A stretch of 64,000 bases of DNA from Streptomyces rimosus subsp. rimosus (GCF_000720725.1 NZ_JOCQ01000041.1:19006-83005); one strand, 5' to 3'. Counted from the first letter of the stretch, positions 15,539 through 27,900 are shown. The notes: generated from the sequence alone by a model not told the origin. Numbers and translations are program-made.

Positions 15539-15580
15539 GGCCCCGCACGGAACCGGGAAGCCGGGTTCACGTGCGGGGCC
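15539..15580. terminator. Strong hairpin before secreted-protein stop
   Basis: A 10-bp perfect stem (15539-15548 pairs with 15571-15580), with further pairing of GAACC and GGTTC inside the loop. It lies between the convergent TetR and secreted-protein genes, 20 bp past the latter's stop. Confidence 0.6.
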
Positions 15581-15599
15581 GCTCACGGGGTACGGGCCG

Positions 15600-16886
15600 T
15601 CAGACTCCGATCAGGCTGTAGGTACCCGTACCGTCCTGCCTGCCGCTGGAGTACTGGCGTATGAACTCCCCGTCCGCGTAACGGTCGTGGCCCATCATGG
15701 AGCCGGTGTACTTGTTCTGCACGCCGATCTTCGAGCTGCCGGGGACGTCGCGGTAGATGTAGAACCGCTGGAGGTCGTCCTCCGCGCAGGTGGCCGTCTG
15801 CAGGACCGCCCGTTCGGTGGCCGCGTTCTGCGAGGCGATGGTCGCGCACCCGCCGTTGCCCCAGTTCCAGAGGGACGCCTCAAGGACCCCGTTGCGCTCC
15901 GTCACGTTGCACAGGCGCCAGTTGTCCAGGTGGGCGCTGAAGATCGACGAGGGGCGCAGGCGGACACCGTCGTCCGCCAGGAGCGGCGCGCCCCAGGACA
16001 GGGGCTTGCCGGGTACTGCGATCTTGTAGACCTGGGCTTGGCAGTCGAGAGCGGCCCGCGCGCTACGCCCGGTGGCCTTGGGCTGTCCGGCATACGTGCC
16101 GCTGGTGAGAGCCGGACGCTGCGCGAGGTGGTCGCGCTTCTGCTCCGCCGTCGGCGCCACCGCACCCGCCGGGTGCTCGGCCTTCGCGGCGGCCGAGCCG
16201 CAGTCGAGGAGGCTTTGTGCCTTGGCCATGATGCTGCCTGCGGGCACCTTGTCCTGGCAGCGCACCGCGCCTTCCTCAAGAGTGGTGTAGGTGGTGAAGT
16301 TGCCGCCGTCGGGCCCCTCCGTCCACTTCAACGCCCACGTGCCGTCGCCCTGTTGGACGCGGTTGCAGTTGAGGCTCGCGTACGTACCGGTGATCTTCTT
16401 GGTGCCCTTGTAGGCGCCGTAGTAGCCGGGCTGGTTGAAGTTCCACGTGACCGCGTTCGACTCGCTGTTGGTGGAGGTGTAGTCGACCTTCACGTCATAG
16501 CCCAGGCTCGTGCCGACCTTGCCGAGGGCCTCGGTGCCGAAACCGCCCTCGATCTTGCCGCTGAGGCCGACGGAGACCGTGACGGTCGTCTGGGTGGTGG
16601 TGGTGACGGTCTGGGTGCCGGTGGTGCCCTCGGTGACGTACCAGCCCTTGAAGTGGGTGATCGTCGGGGACACTTCGGTGGACTTGATGTACGGGTGGCG
16701 TGTGCCGAGGTCGGCCGCCGTACAGGTGTCGCCGGGCGCGGGCGTCTGCGCCGTCGTGCCGGTGGGTGCTGCCGCAGCCGGTGACGCGGCAAGGCCCGTG
16801 GCGGTGACCGCCCAGGCGGCCGCCGTAACGGTCACTGCCATGAGTGATCTGCCGATGCGGCTGACGGGTCCTGTGGAGCGCATCAT
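15600..16886 (-). CDS. Secreted protein, possible beta-pore-forming toxin-like
   Basis: 428 aa from the ATG at 16886 with an AGGGGGA ribosome site. A Sec signal peptide (R near residues 10-13, hydrophobic core 15-30, cleavage after A-A-A-A at about 40) directs secretion. Residues about 75-145 contain a Thr/Ser-rich alternating segment (T-V-T-T-T-T-Q-T-T-V-T-V-S-V), then a Gly/Lys stretch and a second S/T-rich strand. This resembles the insertion hairpin of aerolysin/ETX-MTX2 proteins. The C-terminal third is rich in Trp, Asn and Cys (W-R-L-C-N-V, L-W-N-W-G-N-G-G-C), compatible with a lectin or adhesin domain. The toxin reading is inference from pattern only. It diverges from P450a over 275 bp. 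Confidence 0.7.
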   Translation of the reverse strand: MMRSTGPVSRIGRSLMAVTVTAAAWAVTATGLAASPAAAAPTGTTAQTPAPGDTCTAADLGTRHPYIKSTEVSPTITHFKGWYVTEGTTGTQTVTTTTQTTVTVSVGLSGKIEGGFGTEALGKVGTSLGYDVKVDYTSTNSESNAVTWNFNQPGYYGAYKGTKKITGTYASLNCNRVQQGDGTWALKWTEGPDGGNFTTYTTLEEGAVRCQDKVPAGSIMAKAQSLLDCGSAAAKAEHPAGAVAPTAEQKRDHLAQRPALTSGTYAGQPKATGRSARAALDCQAQVYKIAVPGKPLSWGAPLLADDGVRLRPSSIFSAHLDNWRLCNVTERNGVLEASLWNWGNGGCATIASQNAATERAVLQTATCAEDDLQRFYIYRDVPGSSKIGVQNKYTGSMMGHDRYADGEFIRQYSSGRQDGTGTYSLIGV

Positions 16887-17161
16887 TGCCTGTTCCCCCT
16901 GGGCGTGTGTGTCCGGTCGGGGTGAATGTAGCGGCCACAGGGGGTGGCGGCGTGAGGCCGGAACTGGCCACAAAAGATCCTGGAGGGGCTTGTTCCGCCC
17001 CTGGCGCGGCCGGATGCGAATGGATCGGGGGAGGCCCGGCAGTGGGGGCGGGGTGTTTCGGACGGACGGCTGAATTCCGACCTCAACGGGATTCTAGGGA
17101 AAATCGGGTATCGCTCGTCATACGGTCATCCTCGATTTCTGGACGAGCCGAGGTGGTGACC

Positions 17162-18367
17162 ATGCACGACCAGAGCCCGCTGCGAGCCGAGACTTGGCCG
17201 ATGTCCCGGACCTGCCCGTTCTCCCCGCCGCCGGACTACGCCGCTCTGCGCGAGCGCCCCGGCCTGCCCAGGGTGACGGGCCCGAGCGGACGCACCGTGT
17301 TCGTTGCCGCACGCCATGAAGACGTCCGCGCCGTGCTCGGCGACGCCCGGCTCAGCTCCGACCGCTCGCACCCGGACTTCCCGTGGATGCGCGTCGGCGA
17401 AACCGTGTTCCCCGGCTTCAGGCCCTCACTGATCGCGATGGACCCACCCGAGCACGGCCCCGCCCGACGTGCGGTCGCCGGCGAGTTCACCACCCGCCGC
17501 ATGCGGGAACTGCACCCCAAGGTCCAGCGCATCGTCGACGGTCTGCTCGACGATGTGCTGGCCGGCGCCGAGCCCGTCGACCTGGTGTCCGCGCTGGCCG
17601 TGCCGATGGCCGGTCTGGTGCTGTGTGAGCTGCTCGGCATCCCGACCAGCGACCGGCAGGAGTTCACCACCGACACCACGGTGCTGATAGCCCACGACTC
17701 CGCCGATGCGGATCGCGCCGAGTCCTTCCGCTCTCTGACCGCGTATTTCGACGCGCTGTGCGCCACCAAGATGACTGAGCGACCCGAGGACCTGCTGGGC
17801 AGGCTGGCGGGCCACCAGCTCTTCAGCGGCGGCGAGAGCCGCTGGGCCATGGTCGAACTGTGCGTACTCCTGGCCGTCGCGGGCCTGGAGACCACCGCCA
17901 CGATGACCGCACTCGGCATCCTGGCTCTCCTCGAACACCCCGACCAGCTCGCCCTCCTCACCGCCGACCCCGACCTGACCCCGGCGGTGGTGGAGGAACT
18001 GCTGAGGTTCTTCTCCGTCGCCGAGCTGTCCCTGGTGCGCCGCGCCACGGCGGACATCGAGATCGCCGGCACTCTGGTACGGACGGGTGAGGGCGTCGCC
18101 GCCCTGTCCGCCGCCGCCAACCGCGACCCCGCGGCGTTCGCCGACCCGGACACGTTCGATGTCACCAGGGACAACCGCAGGCACCTGGCTTTCGGCTGGG
18201 GACCGCACCAGTGCCTCGGCGCGAATCTGGCCCGGCTGGAGCTGGGCATCGTCCTCGGCACCCTGTTCCGGCGCATCCCCACTCTCCGCCTGGCCACGCC
18301 ACGCGACGAACTGCGCTACGTCAACGGCTCCGGGTTCTCGGTATCGGCACTCCCGGTCACTTGGTGA
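17162..18367 (+). CDS. Cytochrome P450 (P450a)
   Basis: 401 aa from the ATG at 17162, preceded by GAGGTGG. Bacterial class I CYP: I-helix A-G-L-E-T-T (240-245) with the normal acid-alcohol pair, K-helix E-E-L-L-R, and heme loop F-G-W-G-P-H-Q-C-L-G with Cys351. Length and the M-D-P-P-E-H motif fit the CYP105/107 type. It hydroxylates or epoxidises a small molecule with electrons from a separate ferredoxin; none is encoded nearby. It lies in the same orientation 546 bp upstream of PKS1 and probably has its own promoter. It is likely part of the same pathway, less certainly than the two P450s inside the PKS operon. Confidence 0.93.
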   Translation: MHDQSPLRAETWPMSRTCPFSPPPDYAALRERPGLPRVTGPSGRTVFVAARHEDVRAVLGDARLSSDRSHPDFPWMRVGETVFPGFRPSLIAMDPPEHGPARRAVAGEFTTRRMRELHPKVQRIVDGLLDDVLAGAEPVDLVSALAVPMAGLVLCELLGIPTSDRQEFTTDTTVLIAHDSADADRAESFRSLTAYFDALCATKMTERPEDLLGRLAGHQLFSGGESRWAMVELCVLLAVAGLETTATMTALGILALLEHPDQLALLTADPDLTPAVVEELLRFFSVAELSLVRRATADIEIAGTLVRTGEGVAALSAAANRDPAAFADPDTFDVTRDNRRHLAFGWGPHQCLGANLARLELGIVLGTLFRRIPTLRLATPRDELRYVNGSGFSVSALPVTW

Positions 18368-18512
18368 CGGAGAGAAGGGTGCCGACCGTCAGCCATGCGT
18401 CCACCGGGTCGCGGTAGAGGCAGTTCGTTCTGTGCCGGTCACATACGGGCAGGCAGGGGTATGGATCGCGCCGCGCTTTCCGGACGAAGAGCTTGCGGTG
18501 ATGGCAATTCAC
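18357..18512 (-). CDS. Possible 51-aa Cys/His-rich small protein
   Basis: An ORF from a GTG at 18512, overlapping the 3' end of P450a by 11 bp. GC at third positions is about 80 percent, coding-like. Metal-ligand-like residues are spaced C3-H4-H5 then C20-x3-C24-x2-H27-x3-C31. A short upstream ORF ending at this GTG could couple its translation. I do not recognise the family. The ribosome site is weak and it may be fortuitous. Confidence 0.3.
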   Translation of the reverse strand: MNCHHRKLFVRKARRDPYPCLPVCDRHRTNCLYRDPVDAWLTVGTLLSVTK

Positions 18513-18913
18513 GTGACGGCCTGCTCGTTCAGGCGCATATCCGTGACTTGTTGCGTGATCTGATGTGTGAGTTCCGGGCAGGGGTGGGTCGTCCTGCTGC
18601 CCGGTAATCGAGCGGCGCCACTGGTCGAGCGTGTGACCTGCGGATTTTGCCGTTCTGATTTTGGCGGGTAGTGGAATCCGGCGGGATCTGCTAACCGTCG
18701 CGGTAGTGGTGGAAATTCTCGACAACAGGCCGGAGTTGCTAGTGAAAGCCCCAGAGTCTGGTCGGCTGGAGGTGTTGTGCGGCATGAGTCCGGGGGCTAA
18801 TCATGGTGACGCACCTCGATTTATCGGCGTTTGGTTGGCTGGCCGCGAGTTCGGTGAATGATTTTGCGTCCAGGGTGGCCGACACAGTCCAAACTGCTCT
18901 GGGAGGGCACCGG
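18513..18913. other. AT-richer intergenic region upstream of PKS operon
   Basis: About 400 bp of clearly lower GC than its surroundings, expected to hold the PKS operon promoter. No -35/-10 pair stands out; a TTGGCT/ATGATT pair around 18835-18865 is weak. An in-frame ATG at 18803 would extend PKS1 by 37 codons. Those codons have poor third-position GC (roughly 65 percent) and include TTA, TTT and AAT, so the stretch is treated as untranslated. Confidence 0.5.
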
Positions 18914-21900
18914 ATGCCGGGCGAACCGATTGCGATTGTGGGAATGGCGTGCCGCTACCCGGGCGGAATAGCCGACCCGGAAGGGCTCTGGCAGTCGGCC
19001 AGGGACGGGACCGACGCGATCGGCGAGTTACCGGACGACCGGGGCTGGGACCTGGCGGCCCTCTACGATCCCGACCCGGACCGGCCCGGTACCTCCTACG
19101 TCCGGCACGGCGGCTTCCTCTACGACGCCGGCCATTTCGACGCCGAGTTCTTCGGGCTCTCCGCCCGCGAGGCGTTGACCACCGATCCGCAGCAGCGCCT
19201 CCTGCTCACCACGGCGTGGGAGGCCCTGGAGAACGCGGCCATCGATCCCACCTCGCTGCGGGGCAGCCGCACGGCCGTGTTCGCCGGCTCGATGATGCAC
19301 GACTACGCGCCCCGGGTGCACACCGTCCCGGACGGGCTGGAGGGGTACCTGATCACCGGGAACACCGCCAGCGTGGTGTCCGGCCGACTGGCCTACGTGC
19401 TCGGCCTCACCGGCCCCGCGGTCACGGTGGACACCGGCTGCTCCTCGTCGTTGGTCACCACTCACCTCGCGGTGCAGTCGCTGCGCCTCGGCGAGTGCGA
19501 CCTGGCCCTGTCCGGCGGGGTGACGGTGATGGCGACCCCGGAGATGTTCGTGGAGTTCTCGCGGTTGCGGGGCCTCGCCCCGGACGGCCGGTGCAAGCCG
19601 TTCTCCGCGGCGGCGGACGGTACGGCCTGGTCCGAGGGCGTCGGAATGCTGGTGCTGGAGCGGCTCTCCGACGCCCTGCGCAACGGGCACACCGTACACG
19701 CGCTGGTGCGCGGCACCGCGGTCAACTCGGACGGGGCCTCCAACGGGCTCTCCGCACCCAGCGGACCGGCTCAGGAACGGGTGCTGCGGGCGGCGCTGGC
19801 CGACGCCGGACTGTCCGAGACGGACATCGACGCGGTGGAGGCACACGGCACGGGCACCAGGCTCGGCGACCCGATCGAGGCCCGGGCGCTGCTGGCGGTG
19901 CACGGCCCGCAGCGTGCGCGCCCGCTGCTGGTGGGGTCGGTCAAGTCGAACATCGGGCACACGCAGGCCGCTGCCGGGGTGGCGGGCATCCTGAAGATGG
20001 TGCACGCCATGCGCGACGGCGTGCTGCCGCGCATCCTGCACCACACCGAGCCCAGCCCGCACGTGGACTGGGAGACCGGCAGGGTCACCCCGCTCGCGGA
20101 GGACACGCCGTGGCCGGAGACCGGACTCCCGCGCCGGGCCGGGGTGTCCTCGTTCGGCATCAGCGGCACCAATGCCCACGTGATCCTGGAACAGGCGCCG
20201 GAACCCGCGCCCGCCGCGGCACCGCGCCCGGCGTCCGCGGTGCCGCTGCTGCTGTCCGCACGGACGGCGGAGGCGCTGCGGGAGCAGGCCGCCCGGCTGG
20301 CCGAGCGGCTCCGCCCGGACCGGGTCGGCCTGCTGGACGCCGGATTCACCCTGGCGACCGGCCGGGCCGGGTTCGAGCACCGGGCCGCCGTCCTCGGCCG
20401 GGACCGCGACGCGTTGGTGCACGGACTGGACGCGCTCGCCGAGGGCGGTACGGCACCGGGCACGGTCCTCGGGTCACCCTGCCGGGACACCGGTCCGGTG
20501 CTGTTGTTCCCCGGCCAGGGCACGCAGTGGACCGGGATGGCCACGGAACTGCTGGAGTCCAGCCCGGACTTCGCCCGGCACATGACGGCCTGCCAGGACG
20601 CGATGGCGCCGTACGTGGACTGGAACCTGCGCGATGTGCTCACCGACGCGGACGCGCTGCTCCGGGTGGACGTGGTGCAGCCCGCGCTGTGGGCGGTCAT
20701 GGTGTCGCTGGCCGGACTCTGGCGGGCACACGGGGTGCGGCCGGCCGCGGTGGTGGGCCACTCCCAGGGCGAGATCGCGGCCGCGACCGTGGCCGGCGCG
20801 CTGTCCCTGGACGACGGGGCGCGAATCGTCACGCTGCGCAGCCGGGCCATACGGGCGCTCTCCGGTACGGGCCGGATGCTGTCGGTGGGGCTGCCGAGAG
20901 CGGCGGTCGAAGAGGCGATGGCCCCCTGGGGCGAGGACCTCTCGGTGGCCGCGGTCAACGGGCCGCGCGCGACGGTGGTATCGGGCGCAGCCCAGGCGGT
21001 CGAAGAGTTCGCCTCCGCACTGGTCGCCGAGGGCAAAAGGGCACGCCTGTTGCCGGTGGACTACGCCTCGCACTCGGCGCAGGTCGAACTGCTGCGCGCG
21101 GAGCTGCGCGAACTGCTGGCGCCGGTGACTCCGACGGCGGCCGAGGTCCCCTTCCACTCGACCGTGACCGGCAGCCCGGTGGACACCACCGCGCTGGACG
21201 CGGACTACTGGTACCGCAACCTGCGTACCACCGTCGAGTTCGAGGCGACGGTGCGCGGGCTGGTCACCGCCGGGCACACCACGTTCCTGGAGGTGAGCCC
21301 GCATCCGGTGCTCGCCGGCGGCGTGCGGCAGATCCTCGGTGCCCACCAGGAGGACCCCGACGGGGGCGGCGTGGTCCTGGAGACCCTGAAACGGGACGAG
21401 GGTGATGCCGACCGCTTCCTGACGGCGGTGGCCGAGGCTGCCGTGCACGGTGTGGACGTGCACTGGAACGGACTGTTCGACGGCGCCCGGAGTGTGCAGC
21501 TGCCGACCTACCCGTTCCGTCAGCAGCGGTACTGGATGCTGCCCACCGCCGCCTCCGGTCCCGTTGCCGGGCATCCGATGCTGGACTCGGTGGTCCAGCT
21601 CGCCGGCGGTGGCCTGGTCGCCACCTGCCGGCTCTCTCTCGCCCGGCACCCCTGGCTGGCCGAGCACGAGGTGCGCGGCACCGTACTGCTGCCCGGGGCC
21701 GCGTTCGTCGAACTGGCGCTGCACGCGGGTGAGCGGGCGGGGCTGCCGGTGCTGGACGAACTGGTGCTGGAGAGCCCGCTGGTGCTGCCCGAGCGGGGCG
21801 AGACCGAGTTGCAGATCGCGATCGGCGAGACGGATCCCGGCTCGCTGGCGATGTACGCCCGGTCCGCGCCGGACGCGCCGTGGACCCGGTGCGCGACCGG

Positions 21901-24900
21901 GACCCTCCGGGCGGCGGAGTCCGGCGGCGCACCCCTGACGGAGTGGCCGCCGGCCGGTGCCGAGGAGATCGACCTCGATGGCGCGTACGTGCGGCTCGAC
22001 GAGCGAGGTTACGAATACGGGCCGGCCTTCCAGGGATTGCGGCGGGCCTGGCGGCTCGGTGCGGAGCGCTGGGCCGAGGTCGAACTGCCGGTTGATCCCG
22101 GGCGGTTCGGCCTGCACCCGGCCCTGCTCGACGCCGCATTGCACCCGCTGCTGCTGGACGCGGGGGACGCGCCGGTGAGGCTGCCGTTCTCCTGGAGCGG
22201 AGTCGCACTCCATGCGGTCGGGGCCACGGCATTGCGGGTGCGGCTGACTCCGCAGGGCAACGAGGGCAACGACTCGTTCGCCGTGGTGCTCGCCGACGCG
22301 GCAGGGGAAGCGGTGGCCAGGATCAGCGCGCTCGCGCTCCGGCCCGTAGGGCCTGTGCGGCCGGGGACGGCGGGCGTGGACCGGGCGCTGCACCGGCTGG
22401 ACTGGGTGCCGGTCGCGCGGCAGTCCACCCCGGCGATCGTGGACGCGCCGATCGTGGACGTGGCCGGGCCCGGGGAAGCACTGGCGCGGGTCCGCGAGTT
22501 CCTGGACACCGAGGACGAGGACGCGACGGGCGGGCCCTTGATCGTACGGACCCGTGGCGCGGTCGCGATCGCCCCGGAGGACGACCAGGACCCCGACGCC
22601 GCGGCAGCCTGGGGCTTGGTCCGCACGGCCCGTACCGAACATCCCGGCCGGTTCGTGCTGGTCGACCTGGAGCGCCCCGGCGATCCCGAGGACGTCGGCT
22701 CCGCCCTGGAGCCGGCGCTGGCCACCGGTGAGCCGGAGATCGCCATCCGGGACGGGCAGGCGTTCGCGCCGCGGCTGGTCCGGGTGACGCGGACGGGGGA
22801 CCGGCCCTCCCTCGCCGGAGGCACGGTGCTGATCACCGGCGGGACCGGCGTACTCGGCCGGGAGCTGGCCCGGCACCTGGTCACCGAACACGGGGTGCGG
22901 CACCTGGTGTTGGCGGGGCGGCGCGGCGGCACGGCGGCGCTCGCCGGTCTGGAGGACCTGGCCGGCACCGCCGAGATCACGGTCGTGGCATGCGATGTCG
23001 CCGACCGGGCCGCCCTCGCCGAGCTGCTTGCGGCGGTCCCCGCGGACCGCCCGCTGACCGCGGTGATCCATGCCGCGGGGGTGCTGGACGACGGCACGGT
23101 GCGCTCCCTCACCGCCGAACGGCTGAACGCGGTGCTGCGGCCGAAGGTCGAGGGCGCGCGCAACCTGCATGAACTGACCGAACACCTCGACCTGGCCGCT
23201 TTCGTGCTGTTCTCCTCCGTGGCCGGTGTCCTCGGCACGCCGGGGCAGGCGAATTACGCGGCCGCCAACGCGTGGCTGGACGGGCTGGCGCAGCACCGCC
23301 GCTCGCGGGGACTGCCCGCTTCGTCGATGGCGTGGGGACTTTGGGCGCAGGACACCGGCATGACCGGGCGGCTGGACGACACCGACCGGGCCCGGCTGCG
23401 GCGGACCGGGCTCGTGCCGATGTCCCGCGAACACGGGCTCGCGCTGTTCGACGCGGCGCTGGGCACCGGCCTGGCGTGCACCGTGCCCGCCCGTTTCGAC
23501 CTGGCCAACGTGCGGGCGGCGGGCCCGGAGCGGGCTCCGGTGTGGGCCGGGCTGCTCGGCGTCCGGCGGAGCGCGGCCCGGCCTGCCGCCGCGGCCGCGG
23601 CGCCCGTGTTCGTCTCCGGCGGCGAGCGCTCGGTGCTCGATCTCGTGCTGGCCACGGTGGGCTCCGTGCTCGGCGTGGAACGCCGGGTGGACCCGGCGCG
23701 GGCGTTCCGCGACATCGGCTTCGACTCGCTGTCCGGGGTGGAGCTGCGTAACCGGCTCACCGTCGCGACCGGGGTGCGGCTCCCCGCGACCGCGGTGTTC
23801 GACCACCCCACCCCCACGGCCCTGGCCGGGTACCTGTCCGGGCAGCTCCCCGACGCGGTACCCGGTGGCCGGGCGGCGGTCGCCGGGCCCGGCCCGCACG
23901 CCATGGACGACCCGGTGGTGCTGGTCGGCGCGAGCTGCCGTTTGCCCGGCGGGGTGTCCACCATGGACGAGCTGTGGGAGCTGCTGGCCGCCGGGCGGGA
24001 CGCGATCACCGAGTTCCCGGCGGACCGCGGCTGGAACCTGGACGAGGTCTACCACCCGGAGCCGGGCCGTGGCGGGCGCAGCTACGTACGGCACGGCGGC
24101 TTCCTGGACGGGATCGCCGAGTTCGACAACGGCTTCTTCGGCATCGCCCCGGCCGAGGCGGTCTCGATGGACCCGCAACAGCGCATCCTGCTGGAACTGG
24201 CCTGGCACGCGCTGGAGGACGCCGGGATCGACCCGACCGCGTTGCGGGGCACCCGTACCGGTGTCTACCTCGGGCTGATGGGCAACGACTACGCGCGCCG
24301 CGCGCACCGGACGCCCGAGGACCTCACCGGCGACGTCTCCATCGGCAACGCGGGCAGCGTCGCGTCGGGGCGGCTCGCCTACACGCTCGGCTTCCACGGC
24401 CCGGCGATCACGGTGGACACGGCGTGTTCCTCCGCGCTGGTGGCGATGCACCAGGCCGCGCAGGCGCTGCGGACCGGTGAGTGCACGGTCGCGCTGGCGG
24501 GTGGCGTCACGGTGCTCACGACGCCGACGCTGTTCGTGGAGTTCTCCCAGGTGGGGGTGCTCGCCCCGGATGGCCGGTGCAGACCGTTCGATGCGGCAGC
24601 GGAGGGCACCTCGTGGAGCGAGGGCGCCGGCCTGCTGGTGATGGAGCGGCTTTCCACCGCGCGCGAACGGGGCCACCGGGTGCTCGCCGTGCTGCGCGGC
24701 TCGGCACTCAACTCCGACGGCGCGTCCAACGGGCTGACCGCGCCGAACGGATCGGCCCAGCAGCGGGTGATCCGGGACGCGCTGGCCGTCGCGGGCCTGG
24801 CGCCCGGCGAGGTGGACGCGGTGGAGGCGCACGGCACCGGCACCCCGCTTGGCGACCCGATCGAGGCCACTGCGCTGCTGGCGACCTACGGGCAGGACCG

Positions 24901-27900
24901 GGAGCACCCCGTGCTGGTCGGGTCCGCGAAGTCCAACCTCGGGCACACCCAGGCCGCGGCGGGCCTGGCGGGTGTGCTCAAGATGGTGCTGGCCATGCGG
25001 CACGGCCGCTTGCCCCGGACCCTGCATTTGAAGAACCCGAGCCCGCATGTGAACTGGGGCGACGGCGCGGTGCGGTTGCTGGACGAGCCGATGGACTGGC
25101 CGCGCGCGGACCGTCCGCGCCGGGCGGCGGTGTCCTCGTTCAGCCTCAGCGGCACCAACGCGCACGTGATCCTGGAGGAACCCGAGCCGGAGCCCGACCC
25201 GGAGCCGGCGGCCGCCGCGGCTCCGCCGCTGATCCCGTGGGTGCTCTCCGCGGCCACCCCGGAGGCGCTGCCCGCGCAGGCCGAGGCCCTGCTCCGCCGA
25301 CTGGCCGACGAGGACGGGAACGAGGACGGGAACGGCTCGCCGTCCGCGCTGGACGTGGCGTACTCGCTGGCCACCACGCGGGCCCGGCTGCGTGCCCGCA
25401 CCGTCGTGCTCGGCACGGACACCGGCGAGCTGACCGCCGCGCTGCGAGCCGGGACCGGCAGTACCGGAGTGGCGGCCGACGGCACGACCGCGTTCCTGTT
25501 CCCCGGCCAGGGCGTGCAGTACGCGGACATGGCCACGTCGCTCCGGGACCGGGTACCGGTGTTCGCGGCGGCCCTTCAGGAGATCGCCGCCGAGCTGGAC
25601 CCGCTGCTGGACCGGCCGCTCGCCGAGATCCTCCGGGACGGGCCCGGTGAACGCACCGACCATGCGCAGGCCGCGGTGTTCGCGGTCCAGGTGGCGGTAT
25701 TCCGGCTGCTCACCACACTGGGGGTACGGCCGGACGCGGTGGCCGGACACTCGGTCGGCGAACTCGCCGCAGCGCACGCCGCGGGCGTCTTCTCGCTGGC
25801 CGACGCCTGCGCACTGGTGGCCGCGCGCGGGCGGCTGATGCACGAACTCGGCGGCGAGGGCGCGATGGTGGCGCTCCAGGTACCGGAAGCCGACATACCG
25901 GAACTGCTGCGCGGCCGCGAGGACCGGGTGGCGCTGGCCGCGGTGAACGGGCCCGCCTCGGTGGTGCTCGCCGGGGACGCGGACGCGGTGCGGGAGATCG
26001 CGCAACGGGTGGCCCACGCGCATCGCCTGACGGTACGTCACGCGTTCCACTCCCACCACATGGACCCGGTTCTGGACCCCTTCCGGAAGGTGCTGGCCGC
26101 ACTGGACTTCCGGACACCGGAGATTCCGGTCGTGTCCTCGGTGACCGGCGCACGGGTCACCGAAGAGCTTCGTGACCCGGAGTACTGGGTCCGGCATGCG
26201 CGGGAACCGGTGCGCTTCCACGACTGCCTGCGCGCTCTGGACGCGGCGGGCACCAGCACCTACCTGGAGCTGGGACCGGGCGCGACGCTCAGTGCGCTCG
26301 GCCAGGAGGCGCTGGGCGGGGACGGTTTCCTGCCGCTGCTACGGCAGGACGTGGACGAGGTGCACGGCCTGCTGACGGCGCTGGCGACCGCGTACACCCG
26401 GGGGACCGACGTGGACTGGGCGGCCTGGTGCGCGGGCGGGCGGACGGTGCCACTGCCCGGCTACGCGTTCACCCGGCAGCGGTTCTGGCTGCCCGACGAC
26501 GGCGGGGCCCCCGCCGACCCTCTGCTGCACGGTGTCGAGTGGCCGCTGCTGCCCGACCCCGGCTCGGCCGCCGACGCGATGGGGCCGTGGCTGGTGGTGG
26601 CCCCGCCGGGCGCGGACTGGGACCGGCTCACCGAGGACGTGGCGGGCGTACTGGGCGAAGGGACCCGTACCGTACGCGGTGACGCCGTGGACGCCGAGCA
26701 CTGGGACCGGCTGCTGCCCGACCTGCCGGGCGGCGGCATCGTGTCCCTCCTGGCGATGGCCGGGGGCCCGGACACGCCGCGGGTGCCGACCGGCCTGGCC
26801 GCCACCCTGGCGCTGCTGCGGGCGCTGCTGTCCAGAGGCGCGGATACGCCCCTGTGGTCGATCACCAGCGGCGCCGTGCGGGCCGACACGGCGGACACCG
26901 TGCCGAATCCGGAGCAGGCCGCCGTGTGCGGGCTGGCCCGGGTCGCGGGCATGGAAGCGCCCCGGCTGCACGGCGGCCTGGTGGACCTGCCGCTGCGACC
27001 GGCCGTGGAGGACCTGGCCGCGCTGCCCGCGGCGCTGGCTGCCAGGGACGAGATCGCGATCCGGGACGGGCGGCTGTACGCCCGGCGGCTGGTCCCGGTG
27101 CCCCGTACCGAACCCGCCACGACGGAGCCCATCGGCACCGTGCTGATCACCGGGGGGCTGGGCGGCATCGGCGTGCACATCGCCCGTCGGCTGGCGGCCC
27201 GGGGCGCGGACCGCCTGCTGCTGGCCGGCCGCCGGGGCGCGGACACCCCTGGCGCGACGGAACTGCGCGCCGAACTCACTGCGCTGGGTACCGAGGTCGA
27301 CATTGTCGGCTGCGACGTGGCGGACCGCGAGGCGCTGGCCGGGCTGCTCGCCGGGCGGTCGCTCACCGGTGTGGTGCACGCCGCCGGGGTGCTCGACGAC
27401 GGGGTGCTGGAGTCGCTGTCCGAGGCCCGGCTGGCGCGTGTGTACGCGGCGAAGGCGGACGGCGCGCGGTTCCTGCACGAGCTGACCGCCGGCCATCCGC
27501 TGCGCTTCTTCGTACTGTGCTCCTCGCTGGCCGGCACCGCGGGCTCGCCGGGGCAGGGCAACTACGCCGCGGCCAACGCCGTAGTGGAAGCGCTGGCAGC
27601 CCATCGACAGGCCGCCGGCCTGCCCGCGACGAGTCTGGCGTGGGGCCCCTGGCTGGACACCGGGATGACCACGTCCTGGCCGGTCGGCCCGCAGTCGGAC
27701 AGCGGCGCCACGCCGATGCCCGCGGACCGGGCGCTGGACGCGCTGGAGCGGGCACTGTCCGGCGGTGCGGCGCAGTACGCGGCCGGTGCCGTGGACTGGC
27801 CGCGGTTCGCCGCCGCACGGCCAGGGCGCCTGTGCTCCGGACTGCCGGGTGTGGACGCGGACACCGGGCCCGAACCCGCGAGCGCGTTGCGGGAACGGCT

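Noticed and set aside
15539..15580. Group II intron domain or similar mobile RNA at the hairpin
   Set aside because: The stem is only superficially reminiscent; no intron-encoded protein, domain V consensus or splice sites were seen. A terminator explains it.
18803..18913. PKS1 starting at the upstream ATG (37 extra codons)
   Set aside because: These codons have poor third-position GC and an extra TTA, while ATG 18914 has a strong ribosome site and begins at the usual KS N-terminus.
20474..26221. Very long open frame on the minus strand through PKS1 (and similar ones through PKS2, PKS3 and the NRPS)
   Set aside because: It is a shadow of high-GC coding sequence: low-complexity Arg/Gly/Gln/His composition and no recognisable domain.
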